Shown one piece after another: positions 45,257 through 54,605 of a stretch of 64,000 bases of DNA. How positions within the stretch are numbered: the stretch's first letter is position 1; each line of letters begins with the position of its first letter. A program made the translations under genes and the position numbers. The stretch lies in contig NZ_RBXT01000001.1 of NCBI RefSeq assembly GCF_003635045.1, positions 1,178,001 through 1,242,000 of the forward strand, read 5' to 3'. This DNA is from Terracoccus luteus (lineage in GTDB: Bacteria > Actinomycetota > Actinomycetes > Actinomycetales > Dermatophilaceae). The notes beneath the pieces are model-generated. The model was not told where the DNA came from. It did no database searches and was given only the letters and a program-made list of their open reading frames with translations.

Positions 45257-45930
45257 CGCTTCACCGCCAGGCGCTGGGAGAGGGACGTGAAGAGGATGCC
45301 GACCGGCAGGGTCAGCACGACGAAGCCGAGGGCGAAGACGAGGAAGACCCCGATGCTCGCCGTCTCGTTCTCGATCACCTCGCTCATGAGGAGCGACGCC
45401 TCGGCGACACCGATGACCGAGGCGACCGTCGTGTTCTTCGTCAAGGCGATGAGGACCGACCCGAGCGGGGCGATGGCGCCGCGGAAGGCCTGGGGGAGGA
45501 TGACCTCGCGCAGGCTCTGCGTGAAGGTCAGCCCGATGGAGCGGGCCGCCTCGGCCTGGCCGACGGGCACGGTGTTGATACCGCTGCGGATGGCCTCGCA
45601 GACGAAGGCCGCGTGGTAGACGGCGAGGGCGACGATGGCCCACCGGACGCCGTTGTCGACGAGCTCGGTCGGTGAGCCCGCCTCGGCGAGGTTGAGCTGC
45701 AGGATGTAGTACATGCCCGCGATGGAGAAGAACATCAACAGGGTCAGCGGGGTGTTGCGCACGGTGTTGACGTAGAACGCGCCGAGCCGCCGCAGCACCG
45801 CGACGGGTGAGACGCGCATGACCGCGACGACGGTGCCGATGACGAGCGCGCCGATGGCCGAGAAGAAGGTCAGCTTGATCGTCATCCAGAACGCGCTGAA
45901 GACCGCGTACTTCTCGAAGATGTCGAGCAT
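45253..45930 (-). CDS. gluC: Glutamate ABC transporter permease GluC
   Basis: 225 residues, five helices, EAA loop CEAIRSGINTVPVGQAEAARSIGLTFTQSLREVILPQAFRGAIAPLGS. AAGGAG precedes ATG 45930. Second permease of the GluABCD high-affinity glutamate (and possibly aspartate/glutamine) importer first known in Corynebacterium. The 139-bp gap upstream holds an attenuating hairpin. Confidence 0.94.
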   Translation of the reverse strand: MLDIFEKYAVFSAFWMTIKLTFFSAIGALVIGTVVAVMRVSPVAVLRRLGAFYVNTVRNTPLTLLMFFSIAGMYYILQLNLAEAGSPTELVDNGVRWAIVALAVYHAAFVCEAIRSGINTVPVGQAEAARSIGLTFTQSLREVILPQAFRGAIAPLGSVLIALTKNTTVASVIGVAEASLLMSEVIENETASIGVFLVFALGFVVLTLPVGILFTSLSQRLAVKR

Positions 45931-46010
45931 GACGCTCCTTTCCGCGAGGTGTCAGGTGGGGGAGCCGAGCCCGGGCTCACAGGTTGGGAGGTGCCGGCCG
46001 TGACGCCGAT

Positions 46011-46057
46011 CGAGGGTGGGTCGCCCGCCACGACTCGTGACGGGCGACCCACCCTCG
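46011..46057. terminator. Hairpin between gluB and gluC (probable attenuator)
   Basis: Perfect 17-bp arms CGAGGGTGGGTCGCCCG (46011-46027) and reverse complement (46041-46057), loop 13 nt. A partial terminator or mRNA-stabilising hairpin here would keep the binding protein more abundant than the permeases. Confidence 0.75.
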
Positions 46058-46069
46058 GGTCGGGGTCGG

Positions 46070-46915
46070 TCAGGCGCAGGCTTCCGGGGTGGCCGGGTTG
46101 CCGGGGCCGGGCGTGTAGTCGGCCGGCCCGAGGTTGGCCTCGATGGCCTTCTCGAGCGAGCCGTCGCTCTGCATCTTCTTGATCGCGTCGGTGATCTTGT
46201 TGCAGAGGTCGGTGTTGCCCTTCTTGAGGCCGACACCGTACTTCTCGGTCGAGAACGGCTTGCCGACGACCTTGAACTTGCCCTTGTTGGCGTCCTGCGC
46301 GGCGAAGCCGGCGAGGATCGTGTCGTCGGTGGTCAGGGCGTCGACGCCACCGCTGGCCAGGGCCGGCAGGCACTCGGAGTAGCCCGAGAACTCCTGCAGC
46401 TGAACCTGGTTGGCGAACTCGTCCTTGACCTTCTGCGCGGACGTTGAGCCCTTGACCGAGCAGAGCTTCTTGCCGTTGAGCGAGTCGGGCCCGGTGATGC
46501 TCGAGTCGTCGGCGCGCACGAGCAGGTCCTGGCCGGCGACGAAGTACGGCCCGGCGAAGCTGACCGACTCCTTGCGCTTGTCGGTGATCGAGTAGGTGGC
46601 GACGATGAAGTCGACCTGCCCGGTCGAGATGAGCGACTCGCGCTGGGCGCTCGGCGCCTGCACCCAGGTGATGTCGCCCTCGTCGGTGCCGAGCTGCTTG
46701 GCGATGTACTTCGCGACGTCGACGTCCATGCCGGTGTAGGTCGAGCCCTGCTTGAGCCCGAGGCCCGGCTGGTCGAACTTGATGCCGATCTTGAGGGCCT
46801 TGGCGCCGTCGCCGCCTGCGCCGGTCCCTCCGCCGCTGCTGCCGTCGCCGCAGGCGGCGATCGAGAGCGCGAGCACCGTGCCGGCGAGCGCGGCTCCGAT
46901 TCGTCGTGCGTTCAT
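46070..46915 (-). CDS. gluB: Glutamate-binding lipoprotein GluB
   Basis: 281 residues from ATG 46915 (GGAGGAA upstream). Lipobox LSIAAC, then the SBP_bac_3 fold: LKIGIKFDQPGLGLKQGSTYTGMDVDVAKYIAKQLG, ISTGQVDFIVATYSITDKRKESVSFAGPYF, GKKLCSVKGSTSAQ and DALTTDDTILAG. It binds the amino acid outside the membrane and docks to GluCD. 160 bp after gluA, with a GGCATCC/GGATGCC hairpin in the gap. Confidence 0.94.
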   Translation of the reverse strand: MNARRIGAALAGTVLALSIAACGDGSSGGGTGAGGDGAKALKIGIKFDQPGLGLKQGSTYTGMDVDVAKYIAKQLGTDEGDITWVQAPSAQRESLISTGQVDFIVATYSITDKRKESVSFAGPYFVAGQDLLVRADDSSITGPDSLNGKKLCSVKGSTSAQKVKDEFANQVQLQEFSGYSECLPALASGGVDALTTDDTILAGFAAQDANKGKFKVVGKPFSTEKYGVGLKKGNTDLCNKITDAIKKMQSDGSLEKAIEANLGPADYTPGPGNPATPEACA

Positions 46916-46976
46916 GACTGGGTTCCTCCCTGGTGTGACTTGCTGGGTGTTGCCGTGAGTGGTCTCGGTGGTCGTG

Positions 46977-46999
46977 ACCGGCATCCGTGGGGATGCCGG
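46977..46999. terminator. Hairpin between gluA and gluB
   Basis: CCGGCATCC (46978-46986) and GGATGCCGG (46991-46999) form a 9-bp stem with a 4-nt loop, made entirely from two facing copies of the dispersed heptamer. Confidence 0.6.
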
Positions 47000-47075
47000 G
47001 TGGCCGGGTCTGCGATGCCGCGCCGACCCGCGGTCGTCAGACGGCGGCGGGCGCTCGTCACGCCGACGCCCCGGG

Positions 47076-47852
<777 letters not shown>

Positions 47853-47858
47853 TGCCGC

Positions 47859-47864
47859 AACCTA
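47859..47864 (-). promoter_or_regulatory. -10 box of the leaderless gluABCD operon
   Basis: Minus-strand TAGGTT, 6 nt before ATG 47852. Confidence 0.55.
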
Positions 47865-47951
47865 CTAGGTCGGATGGGCGCCGGACACGTGCTCGTGCGG
47901 AGCGTCGCCGAATCGTGGCCTCGCGACGGGCGGGACCGGAGAGTGGTGCGG

Positions 47952-49586
47952 TCAGCCCACGGTGTCGAGCACGGCCTCGGCCGTCGCGGCCAGGGCCTGC
48001 GGGACGGGGGCGCCCTCGCCGCCCTCGGCCGCCGACGCCGCGTCGGGCGCGCACGTGTCGGTGGGTGCCCCGGTCGAGGTCGGTGCCGGCGTGGCGCCGG
48101 TCGCTTCGCCGCTGCCGGTGGGGTCCTCGCTCGGGCTGCACGTGTCGCTCGTCGTGGGCGTCGGCGTGCTCGAGGTGGGGGTGGCCGACGTGCTCGGTGC
48201 ACCCGGGGCCGGGGAGGTGGTCGTCGGCGGCGTGGTGCTGGTCGGCGCCGTGGTGGACGAGGTGGTCGGCGGGGTCGTCGTCGGCGGCTTCGTGCCCGTG
48301 CCGGTGGTCGGCGGTGTCGTCCCGGGCCGGGTCGGCGGTGTCGTCGGCTTGGGGGTCCCGGTGCTCGTGGTGGGCTTGGGGGTCCCGGTGCTCGTGGTGG
48401 GCTTCGGGGCGCCCGAGCTGGACGTCGGCTTCGGGGTGGTGCTGCTCGGCGTGGGCTTCGGGGCGCTGGTGCCCGGCCGCGACGTCGAGCTCGGCGCCGG
48501 GGACGAAGACGGCGTGGCCGGGGTCGACGGGCGCGAGGGGGTGGGGGACGCGGCGGGCAGCGGGACGTCGCCGTCGGGCACGGCCGGGGCGCTCGGGGTG
48601 CCGGGAGCGGAGGGAGAGTAGGTGCCGCTGCCCGGGTTGGCGAAGGGCACCGAGGCGGCGTCGCCGCTGGCGAACCCGAGGTAGGGCGCCGGGTCGACGT
48701 AGCGGCCGTCGAGGACGACGTCGAAGTGCAGGTGGCAGCCGGTCGACCATCCGGTCGTGCCCACGAGGCCGATGACGTCGCCCTGCTTGACGGTCTGGCC
48801 CACCTTCGCGATGAGCCGCGACTGGTGGCCGTAGGCCGTCTTCAGCGTGGGGGAGTGCTGGATGATGATGCGGTTGCCCCACGACGCGGTCGTCGCCGCG
48901 TACACCACCGTGCCGTCGGCGGCCGCCCGGATCGGGGTCCCGCAGACGGCGCCGAGGTCGATGCCGGTGTGGAACATGGCGCGTCCCAGCACCGGGTGGC
49001 GGCGCGGGCCGAAGCCGGAGGTCTCGGGGGCGTCGACGGGGCGGATGAACCCGGCCGCGCCCACGGCACCGGCCGGCGGGAGGGCACCGCCAGCCCACGG
49101 CGACCACGCCGACGAGCCGGCGCCCGAGGTCGGCGCCCACGGTGCGAAGGCCCCCCACGACGCCGGGCCACCGGACACGCTCCCGGGTGCCCCGACGAGG
49201 TTGCCGGCGTAGAGGGCGGAAAGGGAGCCGGGCACGCCGGCCGGGTCGATCCCGCCGGGCAGGGCCGGGCCGAGCGCGAGGTTGGGGAAGGCCATGGGGG
49301 CGCCGGCGGCCGCGGCGGCGCCGGGCTGTGCGGCGCGCGCGTACAGGGCCTGACCGGCGCCGCCCGCGTCGGCGACGAGGGCCGGCGTCGGGGTGCCGGC
49401 GGCGAGGCGGCCGGCGGGCGAGCCGACCGCGGGGTTGGCGCCCGCACCGAGGAAGGGCAGGACGGCGAAGGCGGCGAGCGCAGCGGTGGCCGGGAGGGCC
49501 CGGCTCCTGAGGTTGATGGTCAGGACGACGGGCTCGCGCTCCGGCTGCTTGCCTTCGTGCACCTGCGGTCCACTCCCCATCGACAT
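47952..49586 (-). CDS. Secreted M23 family peptidase with Thr/Pro-rich tail
   Basis: 544 residues. The N-terminal signal (helix about 28-48) is followed by an Ala/Gly/Pro-rich region and the M23 LytM domain (about 175-305), with zinc ligands in AMFHTGIDLGAVCGTPI and TGCHLHFDVVLDG (HxH). The C-terminal half is a Ser/Thr/Pro linker with repeated KPTT-SGTP units and ends TCSPSED...DTCAPDA. It is probably a cell-wall glycyl-glycine or DD-endopeptidase, or a divisome activator if inactive; the ligands are intact, so activity is likely. AGGGG precedes ATG 49586. Confidence 0.9.
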   Translation of the reverse strand: MSMGSGPQVHEGKQPEREPVVLTINLRSRALPATAALAAFAVLPFLGAGANPAVGSPAGRLAAGTPTPALVADAGGAGQALYARAAQPGAAAAAGAPMAFPNLALGPALPGGIDPAGVPGSLSALYAGNLVGAPGSVSGGPASWGAFAPWAPTSGAGSSAWSPWAGGALPPAGAVGAAGFIRPVDAPETSGFGPRRHPVLGRAMFHTGIDLGAVCGTPIRAAADGTVVYAATTASWGNRIIIQHSPTLKTAYGHQSRLIAKVGQTVKQGDVIGLVGTTGWSTGCHLHFDVVLDGRYVDPAPYLGFASGDAASVPFANPGSGTYSPSAPGTPSAPAVPDGDVPLPAASPTPSRPSTPATPSSSPAPSSTSRPGTSAPKPTPSSTTPKPTSSSGAPKPTTSTGTPKPTTSTGTPKPTTPPTRPGTTPPTTGTGTKPPTTTPPTTSSTTAPTSTTPPTTTSPAPGAPSTSATPTSSTPTPTTSDTCSPSEDPTGSGEATGATPAPTSTGAPTDTCAPDAASAAEGGEGAPVPQALAATAEAVLDTVG

Positions 49587-49676
49587 CGTTGCCCCTGACA
49601 GAAACCCCGGGGGGCCACACCGTACCGAGCGCGACGAGGGTCGCGCCCGTGGGTACGGGCGGCATCCGGTTTGTCC

Positions 49677-49682
49677 ACCATA
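49677..49682 (-). promoter_or_regulatory. Probable -10 of the M23 gene
   Basis: Minus-strand TATGGT, about 90 nt before the start. The resulting leader is GC-rich with nested hairpins (GCCCGTACCCACGGGC). Apart from this and the terminator at 49810, the 315-bp gap 49587-49901 holds nothing I can name. Confidence 0.4.
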
Positions 49683-49809
49683 AAGGGCGGGCGGGCGCCG
49701 CGGCAGGGCGAAACGCGAACTCGGTCGAAATGTGGGACGGGAGTGGCTGCTGGGACACGTGTGGCGCTGGCCCGCCGCCTCCGCCGCCGTCGGGCGCCGG
49801 GCGCGGGGG

Positions 49810-49840
49810 GAGGCCCCGGGCGGTGGTCGCCCGGGGCCTC
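49810..49840. terminator. Terminator after the atypical subtilase gene
   Basis: GAGGCCCCGGGCG (49810-49822) and its complement (49828-49840), 13-bp stem, 5-nt loop. Confidence 0.8.
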
Positions 49841-49901
49841 CGGAGGTCTGCGGCGGACTGCGCCGGGGCGTCGCCGCGGGCTGCGGCGACGCCCCTGCCG
49901 A

Positions 49902-52808
49902 CTACTCGACGAAGCCCGTCACCGAGAGGGTCACGGCCCGGATCGAGCCACTGTCTCCGCCCGCCTGGTCGACGACCGAGAACGTCCAGTCGCCGACGAC
50001 CGGGGAGGCCGTGAGCGCCGACAGCGGTGAGATCGGCGACCACGTGCCGGTGAAGGGCGCGTCGGCCGAGGTCACGGTGCTGAAGCTCGCGGCGGCGTCG
50101 TCGTCGAAGACGACCTGGCAGAGGTTGTTGCCACTGCCGCCGTTGCGGCTGAACAGCGTGGCCGTCGCGCCCGACGGGCTCGTCAGCGTGCCGACGAGGT
50201 CACCGACGTAGGTGTGGTCGAGGCCCACCGTGGTGCTGGCGGTGTCGGTCGTGCACGTCTCGCCGTCGACCGAGAAGGTCACCTTCGAGGCGTACTCGGA
50301 GCCGGTGACCGGGATGGTCACCGAGGCACCGGCCGCGTCGTTGTCCGGGATGGGGACGGCCGGGCCCGTGTACGCGAACTCCGTCGGGGTCTCGGCCGGC
50401 TGGCCGGTCGCCACGGTCAGCGTCGTGCTCGTCGGCGACAGCACCCCGACGAACGACACCGACGCCTGCACCGTCACCGGCTTGCCGAGCGGGTAGTCGT
50501 CCGCCAGCGAGACGGTGAACGACCGTTCGGCGGTGGCGCCGGCGGCGAGGCTGCCGTACCTGCGCACGGCGGGGCGCAGGGAGACACCGGCATCCGACGT
50601 CGTCAGACGCACGCTGACGCTCGTGGCCCGACCGTCACCGACGTTCGTGACGGGGACCGTGAGCGAGCCGGTCTCGCCGGGTTCGAGATAGCCGTCGCCG
50701 TCCCCGGAGGTCTCCTCCGCGCGCGGCTCGCCGGCCCGCACGAGCGGCTGCGGCGTGGCTCCGGTGCGCTGCAGCAGCCGGGTGGCCAGCACGATGCCGT
50801 GGCCGGTGCGGTTGTCGACCCCCGCCGGGGCGAGGTCGATCGCGGTGTCGATCATCGCCGTGCGGATCGAGTCCGGGTCGACGCCCGGGTTGCCCGACAG
50901 CGCCAGCGCCGCGAGGGCGGCGGCGTGCGGGGCGGCGGCCGAGGTGCCGAAGAACGGGTCGAAGCCCGGCGCCGTGGTGCGGACGCCGTCGGCGGCCGTG
51001 ACGTCCGGCTTCTGGCGCACGACGCCGCCGGTCGAGGTGGTGTTGCCGGGGGTGTACGGCGTGCCGTCGGCCTCGAAGAACACGCGGCGCGGGCCGTCGG
51101 AGGTGAAGCGCTCGGGCAGCTGGTCGCGGGTGAAGACGCCGGGGAAGGGGCCCGTCGGGTTCGGCGGGTCACCGGCCTCGAGGTCGAAGGGCAGGGCGCC
51201 CGCGGCCGGCGCGGCGGCCGTGCTCACCGCGTTGACGGCGGCCGAGTGGCCTCGCGTGACGCCGGGGGTGACGTACGCCGTGAGGCCGTTCGCGTCCTCG
51301 TAGCGGCCGCGCAGGGCGGAGAGCTGGAGGTAGCGGTCGGCGCCGGCGTACTTGACGACGGCGAGCTTCTGTCCGGCGCCGGCGCCCGTCTGCAGGATCT
51401 CGAACGGGTCGTCGTCGCCGTCCTGGACGTCCTGCGAGAAGCCGGTGACGTTGCCGGCGGCGTCAAGCAGGTACAGGTCGTAGTCGTCGGCCGCCTGCCC
51501 GAGCGGGTCGGCCCAGAACAGCGGCACGACGACGCCCTGGCTCTCGTCGCTGAGCGGCTCGTAGAGCTGGACGCCGTCACCGGGGTCGAAGTCGTGGGCC
51601 GAGCCCGCGAACTTGCCGATGGTCTGGCCCGACCCGTTGAAGTCGCCCTCGTAGTTGCCGGAGGTCCCGTCGATGACGTTGCCCTCGTTTCCGGCCGAGC
51701 TGAAGTACAGCGCCCCGTCGGCGGTGACGTCGTTGACGGCCTGCGCGATGGGTCCGTCCTGGAACGGGGTCTCGGCGAAGTAGAGGACGTCGTCGACGAT
51801 GATGTCGCAGTCGCCCTGCTCGCGCAGGGCGCGGATGTTGTCGGCGAACGAGGCGGCGCTCGTGAAGGCCGTCGCGAAGCCGAGCTCGGCGTTGGGCGCG
51901 AGGTCGTGGATGATCTCGAGCATCGCGGTGCCCTCGTCTCCGCTGCCCTCCTGCCCCGGCAGGACGTCGATGGGGGGCAGGTCACCGCTCGCGACCGACG
52001 CCGACACCGAGTCGATGCCGTCGGACAGGGCGCACACCTTGACACCGGTCCCCGTCACCTTGAACCGGGCCCGGGCGGTGTCGGCGGCATGGGCCGCGTC
52101 GCCCTCGGAGGTCAGCTCACCCTGCTGCACCACGCTGGGCCGGCCGGGGGTGTTGAGCGCCTTCTTCAGCGCCGTCTCGACGCGGGCCGTGCGCTCGCTC
52201 TTCGACGGCGGCGAGGTGACGATGCGCCCGGGGGCGGCCTGGTCGTTCTTCGACGTCGTGGCCGGGGCACCGGCACGGGAGGTCATGGCCCCTCCCGCGG
52301 CGCGGACGTGGGTGACCTCGCGGAACCCCGCGACCGTCGTGAGCGCGCTCGTCGGCACCGTGGCCCGGATGCTGCGCACGACCTTCGAGGCGTGCGCGAC
52401 GCTCGCCCCGGTGGCGCGCAGGCGGGCGAGCAGCCCGTCGGTCACCGCGGTGACCTCGATGTCGACCGTGACGCTGGATGCCGGTGCGCCCTTGGCCGTG
52501 TCGAGCCGGGGGAGCGCCGTGCGCAGCGACGCGTCGGTGCGCGCCTTGAGCGAGACGGCGAGGGCGCTGTCGAGCTTGCGCTCGGCGCCGGAGAGTGACC
52601 CCTTGACCTTCTGCAGGGCCGCGATCTGGGCGGCGGTGTCCGCACCGATCTGGCCCGGTGGTGTCGCAGCAGCGGCCGCGCTCGGTGTGAGCGCCGCCGC
52701 GGTGAGTGGGATGGACAGAGCAGCGACGAGGGTGCCGGTGAGCACCCCGCGTGAGAATCCGATGGTTCTAGCCCCTGAGCGCGCCGGTCGGCGCCAGTTC
52801 GAGATCAT
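49902..52808 (-). CDS. Atypical S8-like serine peptidase with P-domain
   Basis: 968 residues, secreted (signal helix about 20-47). The propeptide runs to about 245. The S8-like domain has Asp263 (CALSDGID), oxyanion Asn in FSSAGNEG and Ser623 (FGTSAAAPHAAALAAL), but the position of the catalytic His reads GDEGTAMLEIIHD: Glu292 replaces it. Large insertions (DYDLYLLDAAGNVTGF) split the domain. After about 690 comes a CARDB-like domain, then a P/Homo-B domain (about 840-968, VTFSVDGETC...DHTYVGDLVGTLTSPSG). A Ser-Glu-Asp triad as in sedolisins is possible, but the Asn (not Asp) oxyanion residue is S8-like. Confidence 0.87.
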   Translation of the reverse strand: MISNWRRPARSGARTIGFSRGVLTGTLVAALSIPLTAAALTPSAAAAATPPGQIGADTAAQIAALQKVKGSLSGAERKLDSALAVSLKARTDASLRTALPRLDTAKGAPASSVTVDIEVTAVTDGLLARLRATGASVAHASKVVRSIRATVPTSALTTVAGFREVTHVRAAGGAMTSRAGAPATTSKNDQAAPGRIVTSPPSKSERTARVETALKKALNTPGRPSVVQQGELTSEGDAAHAADTARARFKVTGTGVKVCALSDGIDSVSASVASGDLPPIDVLPGQEGSGDEGTAMLEIIHDLAPNAELGFATAFTSAASFADNIRALREQGDCDIIVDDVLYFAETPFQDGPIAQAVNDVTADGALYFSSAGNEGNVIDGTSGNYEGDFNGSGQTIGKFAGSAHDFDPGDGVQLYEPLSDESQGVVVPLFWADPLGQAADDYDLYLLDAAGNVTGFSQDVQDGDDDPFEILQTGAGAGQKLAVVKYAGADRYLQLSALRGRYEDANGLTAYVTPGVTRGHSAAVNAVSTAAAPAAGALPFDLEAGDPPNPTGPFPGVFTRDQLPERFTSDGPRRVFFEADGTPYTPGNTTSTGGVVRQKPDVTAADGVRTTAPGFDPFFGTSAAAPHAAALAALALSGNPGVDPDSIRTAMIDTAIDLAPAGVDNRTGHGIVLATRLLQRTGATPQPLVRAGEPRAEETSGDGDGYLEPGETGSLTVPVTNVGDGRATSVSVRLTTSDAGVSLRPAVRRYGSLAAGATAERSFTVSLADDYPLGKPVTVQASVSFVGVLSPTSTTLTVATGQPAETPTEFAYTGPAVPIPDNDAAGASVTIPVTGSEYASKVTFSVDGETCTTDTASTTVGLDHTYVGDLVGTLTSPSGATATLFSRNGGSGNNLCQVVFDDDAAASFSTVTSADAPFTGTWSPISPLSALTASPVVGDWTFSVVDQAGGDSGSIRAVTLSVTGFVE

Positions 52809-52814
52809 GGAACG

Positions 52815-52843
52815 GGTCTAGTCGCTCTTATCGGATTTGTCGC
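52815..52843 (-). promoter_or_regulatory. Probable promoter of the atypical subtilase
   Basis: Minus-strand GCGACA (52838-52843), 17-nt spacer, TAGACC (52815-52820), 6 nt, ATG. The rest of the gap to the tRNA (52844-53083) shows no feature beyond short GC-rich inverted repeats. Confidence 0.45.
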
Positions 52844-53083
52844 AGCGAACGTGGCGGACGTGCCGCATGGTGTGGTTGTGACGGAGGTGTTCAGACACGA
52901 CACACTCCACGACCGCCGACGGAAGCCGACAGAGTCCTCGGACGCCCCGCGAGCGGACGCGTCTCGGCGCGGCCGCAGACGGCTGGGGCGCAGCGAGCGG
53001 ACGCCGCCGGCCGGGCCGCCGGGGCCGTGACGCGGGTGCCGTGACCCGGGTGCCGTGACCCGAGTGCATTGGCGCGGACGGGG

Positions 53084-53160
53084 TGGTGGGGCAGCAGGGG
53101 CTTGAACCCTGGACCGACGGATTATGAGTCCGCTGCTCTGACCGGCTGAGCTACTGCCCC
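53084..53160 (-). tRNA. tRNA with CAT anticodon (Met or Ile2)
   Basis: Minus-strand cloverleaf: acceptor GGGGCAG/CTGCCCC, D arm GCTCAGCCGGTCAGAGC, anticodon arm CGGACTCATAATCCG (CAT), T arm with GGTTCAAGC, discriminator A, CCA encoded (53084-53086). It is not an initiator (acceptor begins with a G-C pair, no GGG/CCC anticodon stem). Elongator Met and lysidine-modified Ile2 cannot be separated by eye. Confidence 0.93.
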
Positions 53161-53309
53161 CTGACCGCGGCGCTGTGGTGCCCGGCGGTCGGCCGCGAGT
53201 CTAGCGACGCGTCGACGTCGGTCCGCGGTGGGACGTGGCGCGGAACGCCCGGTGGGCATGACCTACGCTCGGGCGCGGTCGCAGACGGAAGCGAGAGGTG
53301 ACGACAGGC

Positions 53310-53648
53310 ATGAGCGAGGCAATCCGCGTGGCGGGGGTCGAGGACGTCGAGCCGGGGGAGGCGCTCGTGCTGCCCACCGAGCTCACCGGCACCGACGAGC
53401 CCATCTCGCTCTTCCGCGACGACGACGGCACCTTCTACGCCCTCGACGACACCTGCTCGCACGGCGCGGCCAGCCTCGCCGACGGGTGGATCGAGGGCGG
53501 CGAGGTCGAGTGCCCCCTGCACGCCACCCGCTTCGGCCTCGGTGACGGTCGACCGCGGTGCCTGCCGGCCACGCAGCCCGTGCGCACGCACGCGGTGCAC
53601 GTCGACGGCGACGACGTCCTGCTCCAGGTCGGGGTCGCCCGCTCCTGA
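53310..53648 (+). CDS. Rieske [2Fe-2S] ferredoxin-type protein
   Basis: 112 residues from ATG 53310 (a GTG at 53298 is possible). The Rieske motifs CSHGAASLADGW and CPLHATRFGLGDG supply Cys, His, Cys, His ligands. It resembles the small ferredoxin component (BphF/NirD-like, non-heme oxygenase subunit); no oxygenase gene lies beside it, so the electron acceptor is unknown. Confidence 0.88.
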   Translation: MSEAIRVAGVEDVEPGEALVLPTELTGTDEPISLFRDDDGTFYALDDTCSHGAASLADGWIEGGEVECPLHATRFGLGDGRPRCLPATQPVRTHAVHVDGDDVLLQVGVARS

Positions 53649-53934
53649 CCGCGGTGCACGGCGCTCGACCGTGTCGGGCCTCGCCTGACCGCGCCTGGCT
53701 CCACCCGACGGCGGCCCGCCGGCGCGGCCTCGCCGCAACCCCTGCCCGCTCGGGCGACCACCCGACATCGCGGGTGAACCGGACAGCGTGACCTCTGGTG
53801 CGCCTGTGACCGATGGTGCACAATGGACGCGTGCGCCCCCGCGGCGCACACCGGCATCCACGGTTGGGAGTCGGGTCGACAGGGTTGGCGCAGGCCGTTG
53901 GGGAAGACGTCCCTCGCACACCCAGGAGGTCCGG

Positions 53935-54450
53935 ATGTCTTCCGTGCTGTCGCGCACCGTCACGCGCGGGGTCGTGTTCGTCCACGCGACCCCGATGCCG
54001 TTGTGCCCCCACCTGACGTGGGCGTTGGAGGCCGTGCTCGGCCGCCGCGTGGCCATCGACTGGACCCCTCAGCCCGTCGCGCCGCGCACCGTGCGCGCCG
54101 AGCTGTCGTGGACCGGGCCCGTCGGCACCGGCGCCCAGCTGGCCAGCGCGCTGCGCGGCTGGGACGGCCTGCGCTACGAGGTGACCGAGGAGCCGACCGC
54201 GGTGAGCGACGGGTCGCGCTGGTCGTACACGCCGTCGCTCGGCATCCACCACACCCTCATCTCGACGTCCGGCGACGCGCTGGTGCAGGAGGACCGGCTC
54301 CGCGAGGCGGTGGCCCGCACCCGCGGCGACGCGCTGGCGCTGCAGGACGAGATCGACCTGCTGCTCGGGGCGGCGTGGGACGACGAGCTCGAGCCGTTCC
54401 GCCACGCCGGCGACGGCGCGCCCGTGCGCTGGCTGCACCGGGTGGGGTGA
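53935..54450 (+). CDS. DUF3145 family protein
   Basis: 171 residues, ATG 53935 after AGGAGG. Core GVVFVHATPMPLCPHLTWALEAVLGRRVAIDWTPQPVAPRTVRAELSW, then GSRWSYTPSLGIHHTLISTSGDALVQEDRLREAV; the DUF3145 family is restricted to actinobacteria and typically lies next to fabF, as here. Function unknown. The 286-bp gap before it (53649-53934) holds a CACAAT about 110 nt upstream as possible -10 and nothing else clear. Confidence 0.9.
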   Translation: MSSVLSRTVTRGVVFVHATPMPLCPHLTWALEAVLGRRVAIDWTPQPVAPRTVRAELSWTGPVGTGAQLASALRGWDGLRYEVTEEPTAVSDGSRWSYTPSLGIHHTLISTSGDALVQEDRLREAVARTRGDALALQDEIDLLLGAAWDDELEPFRHAGDGAPVRWLHRVG

Positions 54451-54518
54451 GCCGCGTGGGGTGAGCCGCCGCGCGCTGCCGACCTGACCGCGGCGTGGGT
54501 GACGCGGGTCGTGCGACG

Positions 54519-54555
54519 ACGAGAGCCCGGAGGGTTCGTGCCTCCGGGCTCTCGT
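54519..54555. terminator. Bidirectional terminator, DUF3145 / fabF
   Basis: Perfect 15-bp stem ACGAGAGCCCGGAGG (54519-54533) with 54541-54555, 7-nt loop, between convergent genes. Confidence 0.9.
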
Positions 54556-54605
54556 GCTGTCGTGGTCCGTCACCCCACCGGGGATGCCGGGTGGTGCCGT
54601 GGGGC

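Noticed and set aside
52818-53069. 83-aa minus-strand frame upstream of the atypical subtilase
   Set aside because: Arg/Pro/Ser-rich, no ribosome-binding site, runs through the promoter of the subtilase.
53813-54016. Leaderless-looking small frame (CACAAT-N6-GTG at 53829) overlapping DUF3145
   Set aside because: The product is Arg/Cys/Pro-rich and overlaps the well-supported DUF3145 start with AGGAGG. The box may simply be the DUF3145 promoter.
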